The notes beneath the pieces are model-generated. The model saw only the letters and a list, made by a program, of their open reading frames with translations. It was not told the DNA's origin and did no database searches. From Biscogniauxia marginata (Eukaryota > Ascomycota > Sordariomycetes > Xylariales > Xylariaceae): 64,000 bases of DNA. The position numbers were made by a program, and so were the translations under genes. Below are positions 46,582-60,983 of this stretch, in pieces. Every line of letters begins with the position of its first letter. Positions within the stretch are counted from its first letter, which is position 1. The DNA lies in contig MU404061.1 in NCBI GenBank assembly GCA_022695795.1, forward strand, positions 682,001 to 746,000, read 5' to 3'.

Positions 46582-49500
46582 CTTAATAACTTAAACGACG
46601 AAAACAATATAATAACCCTCGATATAAAGGGTTTTAAACTAATTATACTTAATAAATATAATAAATTAAGCGATTTAAAAGGATTTTTAATTTAAGCCGG
46701 AACTTATTTATGGTTTTATTATAGAACGATTACTATTAAGAAATAGAAGGTTTTTATGATATTTTAGCTCCTTGTTAAAACTGTTTTAACCTGGTTTTAA
46801 CTAATATTAAAAGATTATTTAGAAAACGGATTAAACGCCTAAGAAAACACAAAAAAAGTCTTTAAGGATTATAAGAAATTTAAAAAACAACTTAGATTTA
46901 TATTTAGTAATTTAATCCTTAAGTAATAAGCCAAAACTCGATTTTATAAATTACGACAAGATAAAAAGGCTTTAAACTACGCTGTTAAGTTTAAGAATCT
47001 TATAAGCTAATTATAACTACTTATTAAGAGCTTATATTACTTATTTTATTAAGAACTAAAAAACCATATAAAAATGAATTATATAAAATAAACCTATATA
47101 AAGAAAAGAACTTAAAAAAGTTTAATAATTACATTATAATAATAATTGCTATTAATAACGAAAACTTTAAACGGTACCTTAAAAAAAAACCGGTATAACG
47201 AAGGAATAGCGATTAGCTAAAAAGAGGAAATTATAAAAGCGGTACCGGAACTAGGAAAGGCACTAAAATCAAGTTAAACCTTATTAAAATTAACGTTGCT
47301 TAAAAAAAGCAAAAGAAACGAGACAAGTTAATCATTAAGTGTTTTAACTATAAAAAGAAAAGACATTATAAAAACGAGTGCCGAAGTTTTAAGAAACAGG
47401 AACTAAGAACAAAAGGGATTTTTTAACCCGAAAAAAAAACTTTTAAAGTAAAAGTTTATTTCGAAAATAATAAAGAAGTAAATTAAGTATTTATTATTAT
47501 TATTATTAAAGCAGAAAAAAACGAGGAAGTCCTTATAAAAAAATCTATAAATATTATTAAGTTAACCGTAAAAACTATTTAAAGAAGAATTATTTATACT
47601 TAAAATATTTTATATTAAAATAAGCTAAACAAAGATATAACGAAAACGAATTACTATACGAGTATAATAACTATAAATTAAGATACGACTTAGGAATTAA
47701 ATTAAACTATAATAAGTTACATTAAAGCCATTATAACGACGACAAGTATAAAACCTATTAAGGAAGAAGCCAGCATAATAGCCTAAACTAAAGGTTTTAC
47801 ATAAATAATAGCTGCAATGTTTATTAGAACTTAAGGGAATATATATCGTTATATTAAAGCTTTTATATTAACGACGCTTATTAAGTACATAAAAGTTTTA
47901 AGAATAAAGCCGGTTACTATCTTTAAGAACTAGAAAGTAATAACACGAAAAAAAATAAATATATTTATAATAACGTCTCACGATGGCCACATTACCTTAA
48001 AACATGTTATTTTCACTTAAGTTCTAAAAAAAGTAACGAAGTAATTATTAAAGATTATATATGTTATATCTTAGTATTATGCGACGTACACGACTTGCTC
48101 GAAGCGGGTTTCGAAAAAGACGAAATTAAAGACGAGTTATAAGAATTATAAAAAGGACTACATTTTTCATAATAACTCGAAAAATAAGCTAAATATAACA
48201 CTAGTTTATTTAGCTTAATAAGAAAGCACTTAACAAAATAATAAGTAAAAATACGTATAATTAAACTAGGTTATAAACGAATCGTTAAAATATATCTTAA
48301 AAAAAAGGGAAAGTTCTTAAAAATTAATATAAACCTATAAAGAAATATCGAATTACTCTTAGTAAATAAACTTAAGAATTATATATTTTATTCGAAAATA
48401 ATTTAAAACCTTAAGAAATTTTAAGTTAATAAAAAAACAGATTTAAGTTATAAAAAAGCCCTCGAAAAAGAATTAAAGTTTTAATATATAAAGTTTTATA
48501 TAAAAAATAAACCTTTTACCCCTTATTACGTGAAAAATAGTTAAAGAAACTATCTAAATAATGATTACTAGAAACACGCTTTTATAAAAGCCTAAAAATA
48601 AAAAGACATCCGGGTTATAATAACTTAAAGAAACCTAAAAGAGAAAAGGCGTAGAAAACCAAAAAACAGTAAAAGCTCTCGCTAGTAAGGTAGTAAGAAG
48701 CTATGAATAGTAAGTCTTTATATAAAGTCTAGTCGGGAATCGATAATATTATTAAAACTAGAGTTAAGTATAATAAAAGAGAGTATAAAGCCTTTATAAA
48801 CTTAAAAGTAAATAGAAATTATATTTTAATTAAGATAACTTAAAAAAATAAAATACTATAAATATATAAATAAAGTTTATATTAATTACGGAACTTTAAA
48901 AGATATATATTTAATTACGAGAATAATAAAGTGTTAAGAGAAATAGTTCTTTTCTTAGTAACCATTTAAAGACATCTCGAGTAAGTTATTTTTGACATTA
49001 TATATATATTAAGTCACGACATAATACTAAAAATAAATTAGCTTAAAAGAAGTAATTCACGAATAAATTTCGAGATAGACATGCTTTATTAGGATTAAAA
49101 ACAAGAGGAGTTAATTATTACGGGTTACGAGATAAATATCGCAAGTAACTTTAGAGAAACGGATATAAAAACGAAATATATCGTTTATATAATTTGAGTA
49201 ACTAAGCTTAAAGATCTAACGAAAAAAAGTATTACGTAAATACCTCCGGTTCTATAAATTATTTAAAAATAAAATAAAAAAAGAATTATTAAAACATAGT
49301 TAATAGGATCACTAAATCCATTTTAAGGAAAAAAAATAACTAAAATTATTTTTAGTATATCTTATAAATTAAGAAATTTAAAAAGATCTTAATAAAGGAT
49401 ATATTTAAGAATTAAAGTCCTCGTTAAAATACCTAGTAATCATAGTATTTAAAGTCGATAAAAACAGGAAATAATATATTAATAAAAAAAGAAATTTAAT

Positions 49501-51799
49501 ATAGCGACAAGTAATTAATTACCGACACCTTAATAAAATAACCAAGAAAAATGGATACTCGTTACTATTAATAAAACTTATAAAAGGACAAATTAATAAG
49601 ATTTAAATCTTTATAATACTAGACCTTTACGATGAATATTATATGATTAAAATAACTAAAGGATATAAATAGTATATTACATTTCGAACGATATATAGAT
49701 ATTATAAGTATAAAGTTATGCCGTTTGAACTTATTAACGCACTTATTACATTTTAATATATAATTATAACGATTCTTTATAAGTTTCTAGATAAATTTAT
49801 ATTCGTTTATTTAAACGATATATTAATTTATTTAAAAAACGAGAAGGAATATAAAAAACATATAAAACAAGTATTAAAAGCCTTAAAAAAAGTAAATCTA
49901 CTTATTTATTCAATTAAAAGTGAATAATATATTAAAAAACTAGATTATTTAAGGTTTATAATAAGTTTAAGAGAAATCCGCATTTAAAAAGGGAAAATAA
50001 CAATAATTAAGAATTAGTTAAAACTTAAGAGTGTTATAAACGTACGCGTATTTTTTGGCTTTGTTAATTACGTTAAATAACTTATTAAAGATTTCGGGCG
50101 TATCGCTAAACTATTAACGGAATTAACTACCTTAGCAAAAACAAGAGAGGCTTTCCATTTCACTAAAGAAGCTAGATAGGCTTTTTAGTAACTAAAAAAA
50201 GTTGTAACTAGTGAGGTATAATAAAACAACTAACTTTTAATTTCTTAAGAAAATACGTTAATAAACATGAATTATTAAAACGTATTATTTTAAATAAAGA
50301 TAAACTATTCACTTTAAAATTTTAAATAAACTTAATAAAACGGATAAAAGTTAAATAAAAGTTATTTATAACATATTATCCCTAAATAAACAAATAAATA
50401 AAAAAACTAAACCAAATAATAGAATAATATTTACGAAACTATATTAACTAGGAAATAAATAACTAAGTAAAATTACTATTAATAATTTAAATAGCATATA
50501 ACATTTCGATTAATAAAAACATAAAGATATTATTACACGAAATAATATATAGTTAAAAAGCATAAATTCAAAAATAACTAATTAAACTCACGAAAATATT
50601 AAAAGTCGAAATAAAAACCCCGAGAGTAAAAATATTATCCGAAAAAGTCTAAATAATATAATTATAATTACAAAAAAGTTACAATTTATTTAAAATAAAA
50701 TGACAAAGTATTATAACAAAAAAAGAATTAAAAAATTAATTCTTAAAAGAAGAGATATAATCTACTTACTTCGTTAACGACAAAGCGTATTAATAAAAAC
50801 GCCTTGAATTAAAACAAAACGACCTAATAAAAAACTTAAGTTTAAAAAGTTAAAACTATATAGAATTAAAAAAGTCATTTTAAAAGTTAATTATAAACTT
50901 TTTCTTTTAAAAAGATTTAAAATATATTTTATATTCTATGTTTTACTTTTAAAATTAACACCGAAAAACGCTTTATTAAAAAACTAATTAAAATTTAAAA
51001 TAAGTTAATAATTAATTATAATATCTTATTAAGTAAAAAGGTTACCCACCCGAGAAAAACACTTAAAAAACCTAATAAATAAACTTATAAACTTTTACCG
51101 TTAAAACCCAGATTAATTAAAAAGTCTTAAAAGTTAAAAGAAAAAACGGCCTCGAAAACAACTCTAACTTACTCAATTAAAAATTGTTATTTAATTTAAA
51201 AACGTTTTTATTTCTTTTTTAAACGTTTTTATTTTTTTAACTCTAGTTTTTCGAGCTTTTTTATAAAAGAAAAACCACGTTTTAACATTTCTAAACCCCT
51301 TTTTTATAAATACTCCTCTTATTTGCAAAAACGAGTAAAATAACCGATAAAGGCTTAAAGCTCTTTTTCCGCTTTATAACGCTCGTTAATAATATAATCT
51401 CTCTCGCGACCGAGATCCGTTAAATTAAATATTTTAATACTAGAACCGTTATAATAATTACGAGCTTTAACCGTATAATAAAAACATGTTTTAAATTAAA
51501 GCATTATAAAATAACGAAAATCTATTTTAAAATAATAAAAACAAGGAAACACTTTATAACTATATAAACGAATATAAATAGCAGTGAAATCACGGAATTT
51601 ATATTAAGTTTTTAAAGATTTCGAAATAGATTTAAATATACCGAATATTATAACGATAATAAAAAAGGGAACTTACTAAAAAGAAAAATCTTTAAAAACA
51701 AAGAATTTAAAAAGGGAGAAATAATATTACAAATTAACTATGTTAAAAGGATTTCTAGTAAGGGTAATCGGGTATAAATTAAAACTAAATAAACTAGTG

Positions 51800-52225
51800 T
51801 GTGACGAACCTCCCTATGGATTCCTAGTCAGCTAACTTCACAGGTAAGTACGTATTAAGTTTTCTTAATTTAAAAGTAATAATGAGTTAAGATTGGTTCA
51901 AGTGATTTACTATGTTCTGTTTGTTAAAAAGGTTTCAAGGTACTTTCACTATAGTGTTAAAAAGTGATTATAGTTTTAGATTAATAACTAAAAAACAAAA
52001 ATGAATAACTAAATACGTAGGAAATTCTAATTTACTTATACTTCATCCTTTATAAGGAGTTATACCTATATTCTCTCAAATTCTTAGGAGAACAACAAAG
52101 AATCTTGGCATTCTCTTAAATTCTTAGGAGAACAATAAAGAATCTTGGTATTCTTCTTTTTAAAGTTATATAACCTTAAATTATATAACTACTTTAATTC
52201 CTTTTACCTTTATTAAGTCGTAACA
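51800..52225 (-). repeat. E4 3' LTR (left copy)
   Basis: 426 bp; plus-strand reading starts TGTGACGAACC and ends CGTAACA. Contains a near-duplicate of AATTCTTAGGAGAACAA followed by AAGAATCTTGG, twice. Confidence 0.85.
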
Positions 52226-55200
52226 CTATATTTCCCCTTTAAATGGTTTTATTTTTAAAACTTTTTTTCTTAATAACTTTTTATTTTAATTATATTATTT
52301 TATCGTGTTATTAAAAATGTGCGAATAAGTTTAAAAAAAAATTCCTTTAAATATTAACACGAATTAGCCGCCGTTATCGATTAATTTAAATATATAATTA
52401 TGTTTTATATTCGCTATTTTAAGAGGGGCTTATTATGTAAAATGTTAAAAGATCGGAAAAAATGTTAAAATTATAACGAGATTAATACCACTTTTTATAA
52501 CGGTAATTACATTTCTTTAAAATCTTTTTAAAATATCTAGAGAAAAAAACTTAAAATAAATCGAGAAAAACAAGTAGTTATTTAACAACTTTAAGAATTA
52601 TTAAATAAGATTACGTAATTAAATCGTTAATTCGAATAATTATATAAATATGAGATTTAATTTATTTAACGCGAACTTTAAAACCTGGATAAATTAAAGG
52701 ATTAGAAATATATTAAGGCGGAGTAAAAGCGTTTTTAAGCTAAATAATAGTTTTTAACTAAATAGGTTAAAGTTGCTTCCGAGGCCGTCCTCTCTTTTGA
52801 CTGGTCGCAACTAAATCACGACTTAGGTCTTTAGATCTCTTTAGGCGATCTGGGTTCTAGCGGTAAAAGCTTTTAAGCTTAGCCATTAAATTCTTTAAAT
52901 GTTTAAATGGTTTTTAAGTGTTTTTTTTAGTGGGTAACCTTTTTATTTAATAAAATACTATAATTAACTTTTAATCCATTTTAAATTTAGTATTCTTTTT
53001 ATTTCGTATTTATTAAGGTTTTCTTTAAATTTTAATTGGTTTTTTAATATGGCGTTATTTAATGCTAGTTTTAAAAGTAAAACATAAAATATAAGATATA
53101 TTCTAGATCTTTTCGGTAGCGCTAACTTATAATTAACTTTTAAAATAACCTTTTTAATTTTATATAGTTTTAACTTCTTAAATTTAAGTTTTTTATTAAG
53201 TCGTTTTATTTTAATTTAAGGTGTTTTTAATGTTACGCTTTATCGTTAATAAAATAAATAAATTATATCTTTTTTCTTAAGAATTAGTCTTTTAATTCTT
53301 TTTTTATTATAATACTTTATTATTTTATCTTAAATAAATTATAATTCTTTTTATAGCTGTTATTATATTACCTAGACCTTTTCGGATAGTACTTCTGCTT
53401 TTAAGGCTTTTATTTCGACTTTTAGTGTTTTCGTGAGTTCGATTGGTTGTTTTTAGATTTCCGCTTTTTGCTTGTATATTACCTCGTGTAGTAACATTTT
53501 TATGTCCTCGTTAATTAAAGTATTATATATTATTTAAGCTATTAATAGTAATTTTACTTAATTATTTATTTCTTAGTTAATATAACTTTGTAAATATTGT
53601 TTTATTATTTAATTTAGTTTATTTATTTATTTATTTATTTAGAGATAATACGTTATAAATAACTTTTATTTAACTTTTATTTGTTTTATTAGATTTATTT
53701 AAAACAATACGTTTTAGTAGTTTATATTTATTAACGTATTTTCTTAAGAAATTAAAAGTTAGTTATTTTATTATACTTAATTCGTTAAATAGTAAAAAGT
53801 AAGTATATTTCGTGAGTTTATTAACGATTACTTATATGTTGTTATAAAGTACTTTTATAATAAAATCTTTTAACTTTAAAAGTTTTATTATGAAATCCCA
53901 TGTAATTATATGCCACGCTTTATTAGGTATTTAAGTTAATTGTAATAATTTATATAGTTTATATCGTAATGCTTTAACCTTATTATAAATGTTATAATTC
54001 TTTATAATTCTTTTAATTATTTGTCGCATTTCTAAAAAGTCGAATTCTTTTTAAAGTCGTTTTATTGTTTTGAAAATTCCTTAGTAACTATGTAGAGGAT
54101 ATTTATGAAATTCTTTAACGAATTCGTTTTATACTCGTTTTAATACGTATACCTTTTTCTTATACGAGAGAAGTTCGTCGTTAGATCCTTGTTGAGATTA
54201 TAATTATTTTTCTTTTTAATTATAATTTTCCTTGAAACGTTGTTTCTAGTTTCCTATATTAATTTGTATATAAATTAATATAATTAATTCGTTATTTTGT
54301 TGTTTAAATATTTAAACATTTCTTTTATTAATTTTTAATTTATAATCTCTTTTTTTATTAAGAAGATTTATTTAAATCTTTTCTTTTTTTTTAATATGCT
54401 GGATTTTAAAATTAAAATTAAACAAGAAAATCATTTAACGCTCGTGTCTTTAATTAAGCGTTTATATTATTATGAATCGTGTAAGGTTTTTATAATTTAA
54501 ATATATATCGATAGGTTCCTTAGTTTTGCTAAGTTATAGTTCTTATTCCTTTAATGCTTTAATAACTATTAATAATTCCTTATTATAAATTTAATAGTTT
54601 AATTTAGCATTATATAGTGCTTTAAATAAGTACGCGACTAAGTATTATTTCTTATTATTTTTTAGTTGCTTTAAAACTACTTTAATAACGAAATCTAAGG
54701 CGTTTATCTTTAGTTATTTCTTTTTATTTTCGTTTAAAAGTTTATATATAACCTCACTAGTTATAACTTCTTTTAGTTACTAAAAAGCTTATTTAGCTTT
54801 TTTAATAAAATGGAAAGCCTTTTTTGTTTTTGTTAAGATAATTAATTCCGTTAATAGTTTAGCGATATACCTAAAATCTTTAATGAATTATTTAACGTAG
54901 TTAATAAAGCTAAGAAATACACGTATGTTTATAACATTTTTAGGTTTTAACTAATCCTTAATTATTGCTATTTTCCCTTTTTAAATGCGGATTTCTCCTA
55001 GACTTATTATAAACCCTAAATAGTTTAGTTTTTTAATATATTATTTATTTTTAGTTGAATAAACAAATAGGTTTACTTTTTCTAGGGCTTTTAACACTTG
55101 TTTTACATGTTTTTTATATTCCTTCTCGCTTTTTAAATAAATTAATATATCGTTTAAATAAATAAATACAAATTTATCTAGAAACTTACGAAGAATCGTT

Positions 55201-58200
55201 ATAATTATATATTAAAATGTAATAAGTGCGTTAATAAGTCTAAACGGTATAACTTTATATTTATAATGTTTATATATCGTTTAAAATGCGGTATATTATT
55301 CGTGTTTTTTAGTTATTTTAATTATATAATATTTATTACGAAGGTTTAGTACTATAAAGATTTAGGCTTATTTGATTTATCCTCTTATGAGTTTTATTAA
55401 TAATAATAAATATCCGTTTTTTTGGTTATTTTATTAAGGTGTTAATAATTAATTACTCGTCGCTATACTAGGTTTCCTTTTTTATTAACATATTACTTCT
55501 CGTCTCTATCGACTTTAAGTATTATAATTACTAAGTATCTTAACAAGGACTTTAATTCTTAAATATATCCTTTATTAAGATCCTTTTAAATTCCTTTTTA
55601 TAATGCTTTTTATTTTTCCTAATTTATAAGATATACTAGAAATAGTTTTAGTTATTTTCTTTCTTTAAAGTAAATCTAATAATCTTATTAATTATATTTT
55701 AATAATTCTTTTTTTGTCTTATTTCTAAACAATTTATAAAAACGGAGGTACTTACGTAATACTTTTTTCGTTAGATTTTTAAGCTTAGTTACTTGAATTA
55801 TATAAGTAATATATTTCGTTTTTATATTTATTTCTTTAAAGTTATTTGCGGTACTTATCTCGTAACTTATAATAGTTAACTCCTCTTATTTCTAATTTTA
55901 ATAAAGCGTGTTTATCTCGAAATTTATTCGTAAATTACTTTTTTTAAGTTAATTCATTCCTAGTATTATATCGTGATTTAATATATATATAATGTTAAAA
56001 ATGACTTACTTAAGATATCTTTAAATGATTATCGAGAGAGGGATTATTTTTCTTAGCATTTTATCATTCTTGTAACTAAATATATATTCTTCGAAGTTTC
56101 GTAATTAATATAAACTTTATTTATATATTTATAATATTTTGTCTTTTTAAGCTATTTTAACTAAAATATAACTTTTATTTATTCTTAAGTTTATAAAGGC
56201 TTTATACTCCTTTTTATTATACTTAACTCTAGTTTTAATGGTATTATTAAGTCTTAATTAGACTTTATATAAAGACTTGTTATTTATGGCTTCTCGCTGC
56301 CTTACTAGCGAGAGCTTTTACCGTTTTTTGGTTTTCCACGCCTTTTCTTTTTTAGGTTTCTTTAAATTATTATAACCCGGATGTCCTTCCATTTTTAAGC
56401 TTTTATAAAAGCGTATTTTTAGTAATCATTATTTAAATAGTTTCTTTAACTATTTTTTACGTAATAAGGGGTAAAAGGTTTATCTTTTATGTAAAACCTT
56501 ACACATTAAAACTTTAATTCTTTTTCAAAGGCCTTTTTATAACCTAAATTTGTTTTTTTATTAACTCGAAATTTCTTAAAGTTTTAAATTATCTTTAAAT
56601 AAAGTATATAATTCTTAAGTTTATTTATTAAAGGTAATTTAATATTTCTTTATAAGTTTATATTAATTTTTAGGAATTTTCCCTTTTTTTAAAGGTATAC
56701 TTTAACGATTTATTTATAACTTAGTTTAATTACACGTATTTTTACTTATTATTTTGTTAAGTGCTTTCCTATTAAGCTAAATAAACTAGTGTTATACTTA
56801 GCTCGTTTTTTAAGTTATTATAGAAAATATAGTTCTTTTTATAATTCTTATAACTCGTTTTTAATTTCGTTTTTTTCGAAACCCGCTTTAAACAAATCGT
56901 GTACGTCGTATAGTATTAAAGTATAATACATACAATTTTTAGTAATTACTTCGTTACTTCTTTCGGAACTTGAGTGAAAATAATATGCTTTAAAGTAATA
57001 TAACCATCATAGGACGTTATTATAAATACATTTATTTTCTTTCGTGTTATTATTTTCTAGTTTTTAAGGATAATAACCGGTTTTATCCTTAGAATTTTTA
57101 TATACTTAATAAACGTCGTTAATATAAAAGCTTTAATATAACGATACATATTCTCTTAAGTTTTAATAAATATCGCAGCTATTATCTATATAAAACCTTT
57201 AATTTAAGCTATTATGCTGGTTTTTTCTTTAATAGGTTTTATACTTATTATCGTTATAGTGGCTTTAATATAGCTCATTATGGTTTAACTTAATTCCTAA
57301 GTCGTATTTTAGTTTATAGTTATTATACTTATATGATAATTTATTTTCGTTATATCTTTATTTAGCTTGTTTTAATGTAAAATATTTTAAATATAAATAA
57401 TTATTTTTTAAATAGTCTTTATAGTTAACCTAATAATATTTATAGATTTTTTTTATAAAGACTTCTTTGTTTTTTTTTGTTTTAATAGTAATAATAGTAA
57501 ATACTTAGTTTACCTCCTTATTATTTTCGAAATAAACTCTTGTTTTAAAAGTTCTTTTTTCGGGTTAAGGAATTCTTCTTATTCTTGGTTTTTATTTTTT
57601 AGGACTTCGGTACTTGTTTTTATAATGTTTTTTTTTATAATTAAAACATTTAATAGTTAATTTATCTCGTTTCTTTTACTTCTTTTGAGTAACGTTAATT
57701 TTAATGGGGTTTAACTTGGTTTTAGTGCCTTTCTTAGTTTCGATACCGCTTTTATGATTTCCTCTTTTCAGTTAATCGTTATTTCTTCGTTATACTATCT
57801 TTTTCTTTTTAAGGTACCGTTCGAAGTTTTTGTTATTAATGGCAATTATTATTATAATGTAATTATTAAACTTTTTTAGGTTTTTTTTTATATAAATTTA
57901 TTTTATATAACTTATTTTTTATATAGTTTTTTAGTTTTTAATAAAATAAGTAATATAAGTTTTTAATAAGTAGTTATAATTAGTTTACGAGTTTCTTAAA
58001 CTTAATAATGTAATTTAAAGCCTTTTTATTTTGTCGTAGTTTATAAAGTCGAGTTTTAGCTTGTTACTTGAGAATTAGATTATTAAATATAGATTTAAGT
58101 TGTTTTTTAAACTCTTTATAATTTTTAAAGATTTTTTTATATCTTTTTAGGCGTTTAATTCGTTTTTTAAATGATTTTTTAACACTAGTTAAAACCAGGT

Positions 58201-58788
58201 TAAGGCAGTTTTGACGAGGAGCTGGGATATTATGAAAACCTTTTATTTTTTAATGGTAATCGTTTTATAATAAAACCGTAAGTAGGTTTCGACTTGGATT
58301 AAAAATCCTTTTAAATCGTTTAACTTATTATATTTACTAGGTATAATTAGTTTAAACCCCTTTATATTAGGGGTTGTTATATTGTTTTCGTCGTTTAAGT
58401 TATTAGGGTTATTATCGTTTAAAAGTGGTTTCAGTTGTTTATTTTTAAGAGGTAAAGGTTATCTTGCTTGTTTGTTTTCTTTTTTAGGTGTTTTTTTTTT
58501 CTCTTTTTCTTTTTTCTTAAATGATTTTTTTTGTTAAGCTTTTAAAGTGTCCTTTTATGACTCTTTTTTAATTATAATTATAATTAACTTTTATGTTGGT
58601 TTTTTTAAACTTTTTTGTTATACTATAAAAGAATTTAAAGTTTTCGTTTAAGAGCTTATTAATTATTAATTTTTTTTGTTTTTTTTTGTTACTTTTTAGT
58701 TTTAAGGGGCATGTTTATCTTGAGACGGTTCGATTAAAAGTCCTTTCTTTTAAATTAATATTAAGCATTAATTAAAGAGCTATTAAAA

Positions 58789-59214
58789 TGTAACGAACCT
58801 CCTTATAAATTCTTAGTTAATTGATTTTATAAGTAAATACGTACTAGGTTTTTTTGATTTAAAGGTAATAATAGATTAAGATTAATTTAAATAATTCACT
58901 ATGTTTTATTTATTAAAGAAGTTTTAAAGTATTTTTATTATAATGTTAAAAAGTGATTATAGTTTTAAATTAATAGTTAAGAAATAAAATTAAATAACTA
59001 AATACATAAGAAATTCTAATTTATTTATATTTCATTCTTTATAAGGAGTTATACTTATATTTTCTTAAATTCTTAGGAGAACAACAAAGAATCTTGACAT
59101 TCTCCTAAATTCTCAGGAGAACAACAGAGAATCTTGGCATTCTCCCTTTTAGAGTCATGTGACCTTAGATTACATGACCACTTTAATTCTTTTTACCCTT
59201 GTTAGGTCGTAATA
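58789..59214 (-). repeat. E4 5' LTR (right copy)
   Basis: 426 bp; starts TGTAACGAACC and ends CGTAATA (end CA changed to TA). Same duplicated motif as the left copy, here less mutated near 59090-59170. Confidence 0.85.
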
Positions 59215-59563
59215 TAGTGATCCCCTTTTTTTATAATGTGATGCAACATCACGTAAATTAATTAAAGGTATTTATTTAATTAAGTTTAATTTTCTTAATA
59301 TTTAACATATTAAATGAAAAAAACGTATATAAAAGAGAATAAATATAAAAAGAATGAAATTTCTTATATATTTAATTATTAATTTAAGATTATAATCACT
59401 TTTTAATATTATAATAAAAGTATCTTAAAATCTTTTTAATAAATAAAGCATTATAAATCATTTAAACTAATTTTAATTTATTATTACTTTAAAATTAAGA
59501 AAACTTAATACGTATTTACCTGTGAAGTTAATTAACTAGGAACACATAAAAAGGTTCGTTACA

Positions 59564-60521
59564 TTATTTAGTTTAAAGACACTTTTATTTTTTTTTAAGT
59601 TGTTTTTACTTTTCTAATTTATCTAGGTTTTAAAGACCTCGTTATAACATTTTTAAACCTTTTTTACGGAGAAAGTCACGTTGTTAACGTAACTTAAAAA
59701 TGCGCGTAATAAATTTATTTATTTCGGATTAAAGTTTAAGGAGCGCCGCCTCTATTTAACGCTTTTAAAGAAATAAACAATCCTTTTTAACATTTAACCG
59801 CTTAAAAGAATTTAAAGGAATTTCTATACCGTTATAAAAATGATTACGACGAATATATTCGCTATATTTTTTTAATTTACTCTTAATAATAACACATTTT
59901 AATTTCTAATTAAAATAAAAAAAGCAAAGTATAATATTAACATATATATTTAGTTTATAAATATGTTAAAAGAGTTTTTTGCGTTTAAGTTTTTAATTAT
60001 CACAATAACGTTTAACTACTTAATTATTAAACATAATAAAAATGAAAAAAAAATGAACTTATAAATTATTTTTAAAATAAAGATTTTAAAAAGAAAGAAA
60101 TAATATTATATATTTAACCTATTAAAAGGGTTTTTTATAAAGGTATTAAGATATAAATTATAAAGATATTAATAAAATAAAGAATTTCTATATAACATTA
60201 CGTAATATAAATCACTTTAAATAAAGTAATTTAAAAGTATTTAACATATTAAAACGGAAATTATATATAAAGAGAAAACGAGTATAAAAAAAAAATTCCT
60301 TTTGTTTTTAATTAATTATTTTAGTTTTTTAGTTATTAATTTAAACCTATAATTACTCTTTAATACTATAATGAGAATACTTTAAAATCTCTTTAACGAA
60401 TAAAGTATTATAAATCTTTTAAATTAATCTTAATTTATTATTACCTTTAAAATCAAGAAAACTTAATATATACTTACCTATAAAGTTAGCTAACTAGGAA
60501 CACATAAGGAGGTTCGTTACA
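59564..60521 (+). mobile_element. Gypsy fragment E5: 3' tail plus LTR
   Basis: 59564-60103 resembles the 3' non-pol region of E3 (plus orientation) and ends in a purine tract; the LTR 60104-60521 (418 bp) starts TATTATA (for TGTTACG) and ends GGTTCGTTACA. The 5' remainder is absent. Confidence 0.6.
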
Positions 60522-60976
60522 TTAAAGAGCTATTAAAATATAATAAACCTTTTTATATGTTTTTAATTAATTAACTTTATAAATAAGTATGTATTAGGTT
60601 TTTTTAATTTAAAAGATTTATAATGCTTTATTTATTAAAGAGATTTTAAGGTACTTTTATTATAATATTAAAAAGTGATTATAATTTTAAATTAATAACT
60701 AGAGAATAAAAAACTAAATATATAAGAAATCCCATTTTTTTTATATTTATTCTCTTTTATATATGTTTTTCTCGTTTAATATATTAAATACCAAGAGAAT
60801 TAAACTTAATCAAATAAACACTTTTAATTCTTTTTAAACTTAATTAAATGAACATCTTTAATTGGGTCACGTGATGTTACATCACATTACCAAGAGGGGA
60901 CCACTGGTTCGTACATTCTTGATCCGTGTCTAACTACCCCTGCTGGAAATTCTTTCAACACAGTTGGTTTGTAACA
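60522..60976 (-). mobile_element. Gypsy fragment E6: LTR in inverted orientation
   Basis: A 17-bp leader TTAAAGAGCTATTAAAA, identical to the one beside the E4 5' LTR, leads into LTR 60539-60976 (starts TATAATAAACC, ends TTTGTAACA). Its last 95 bp (about 60880-60976) have normal G/C content. Confidence 0.6.
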
Positions 60977-60983
60977 GTAACAT

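Larger units (their letters stand above)
51800..59214 (-). mobile_element. Gypsy element E4, full length, RIP-inactivated
   Basis: 7,415 bp with 426-bp LTRs at 51800-52225 and 58789-59214 and a perfect 5-bp duplication TAGTG (51795-51799, 59215-59219). Coding strand is minus, same gene order as E1. RT, integrase and gag text align with E1 by eye (for example the Gag Trp block near 58190-58220 and the integrase near 53700-53800), but are more decayed. It inserted into the 3' LTR of E3. Each LTR has two copies of a TTCTTAGGAGAACAA-type unit (about 52080-52150; 59070-59140). Confidence 0.85.
46582..59563 (+). mobile_element. Gypsy element E3, 5'-truncated, interrupted by E4
   Basis: Plus orientation. 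It starts within gag directly after the E2 3' LTR, so 5' LTR and leader are missing. Visible: Gag with a zinc knuckle whose second Cys is Tyr (about 47338-47385), RT with VMPFELINA and VYLNDILIYL where Asp is Asn (about 49700-49840), RNase H (49950-50215), then an abrupt jump into integrase text KDKLFTLKF (about 50300), so about 1 kb between RNase H and integrase is deleted. The 3' LTR (51725-51799 plus 59220-59563, 419 bp) is split by E4. All frames carry many stops. Confidence 0.75.
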
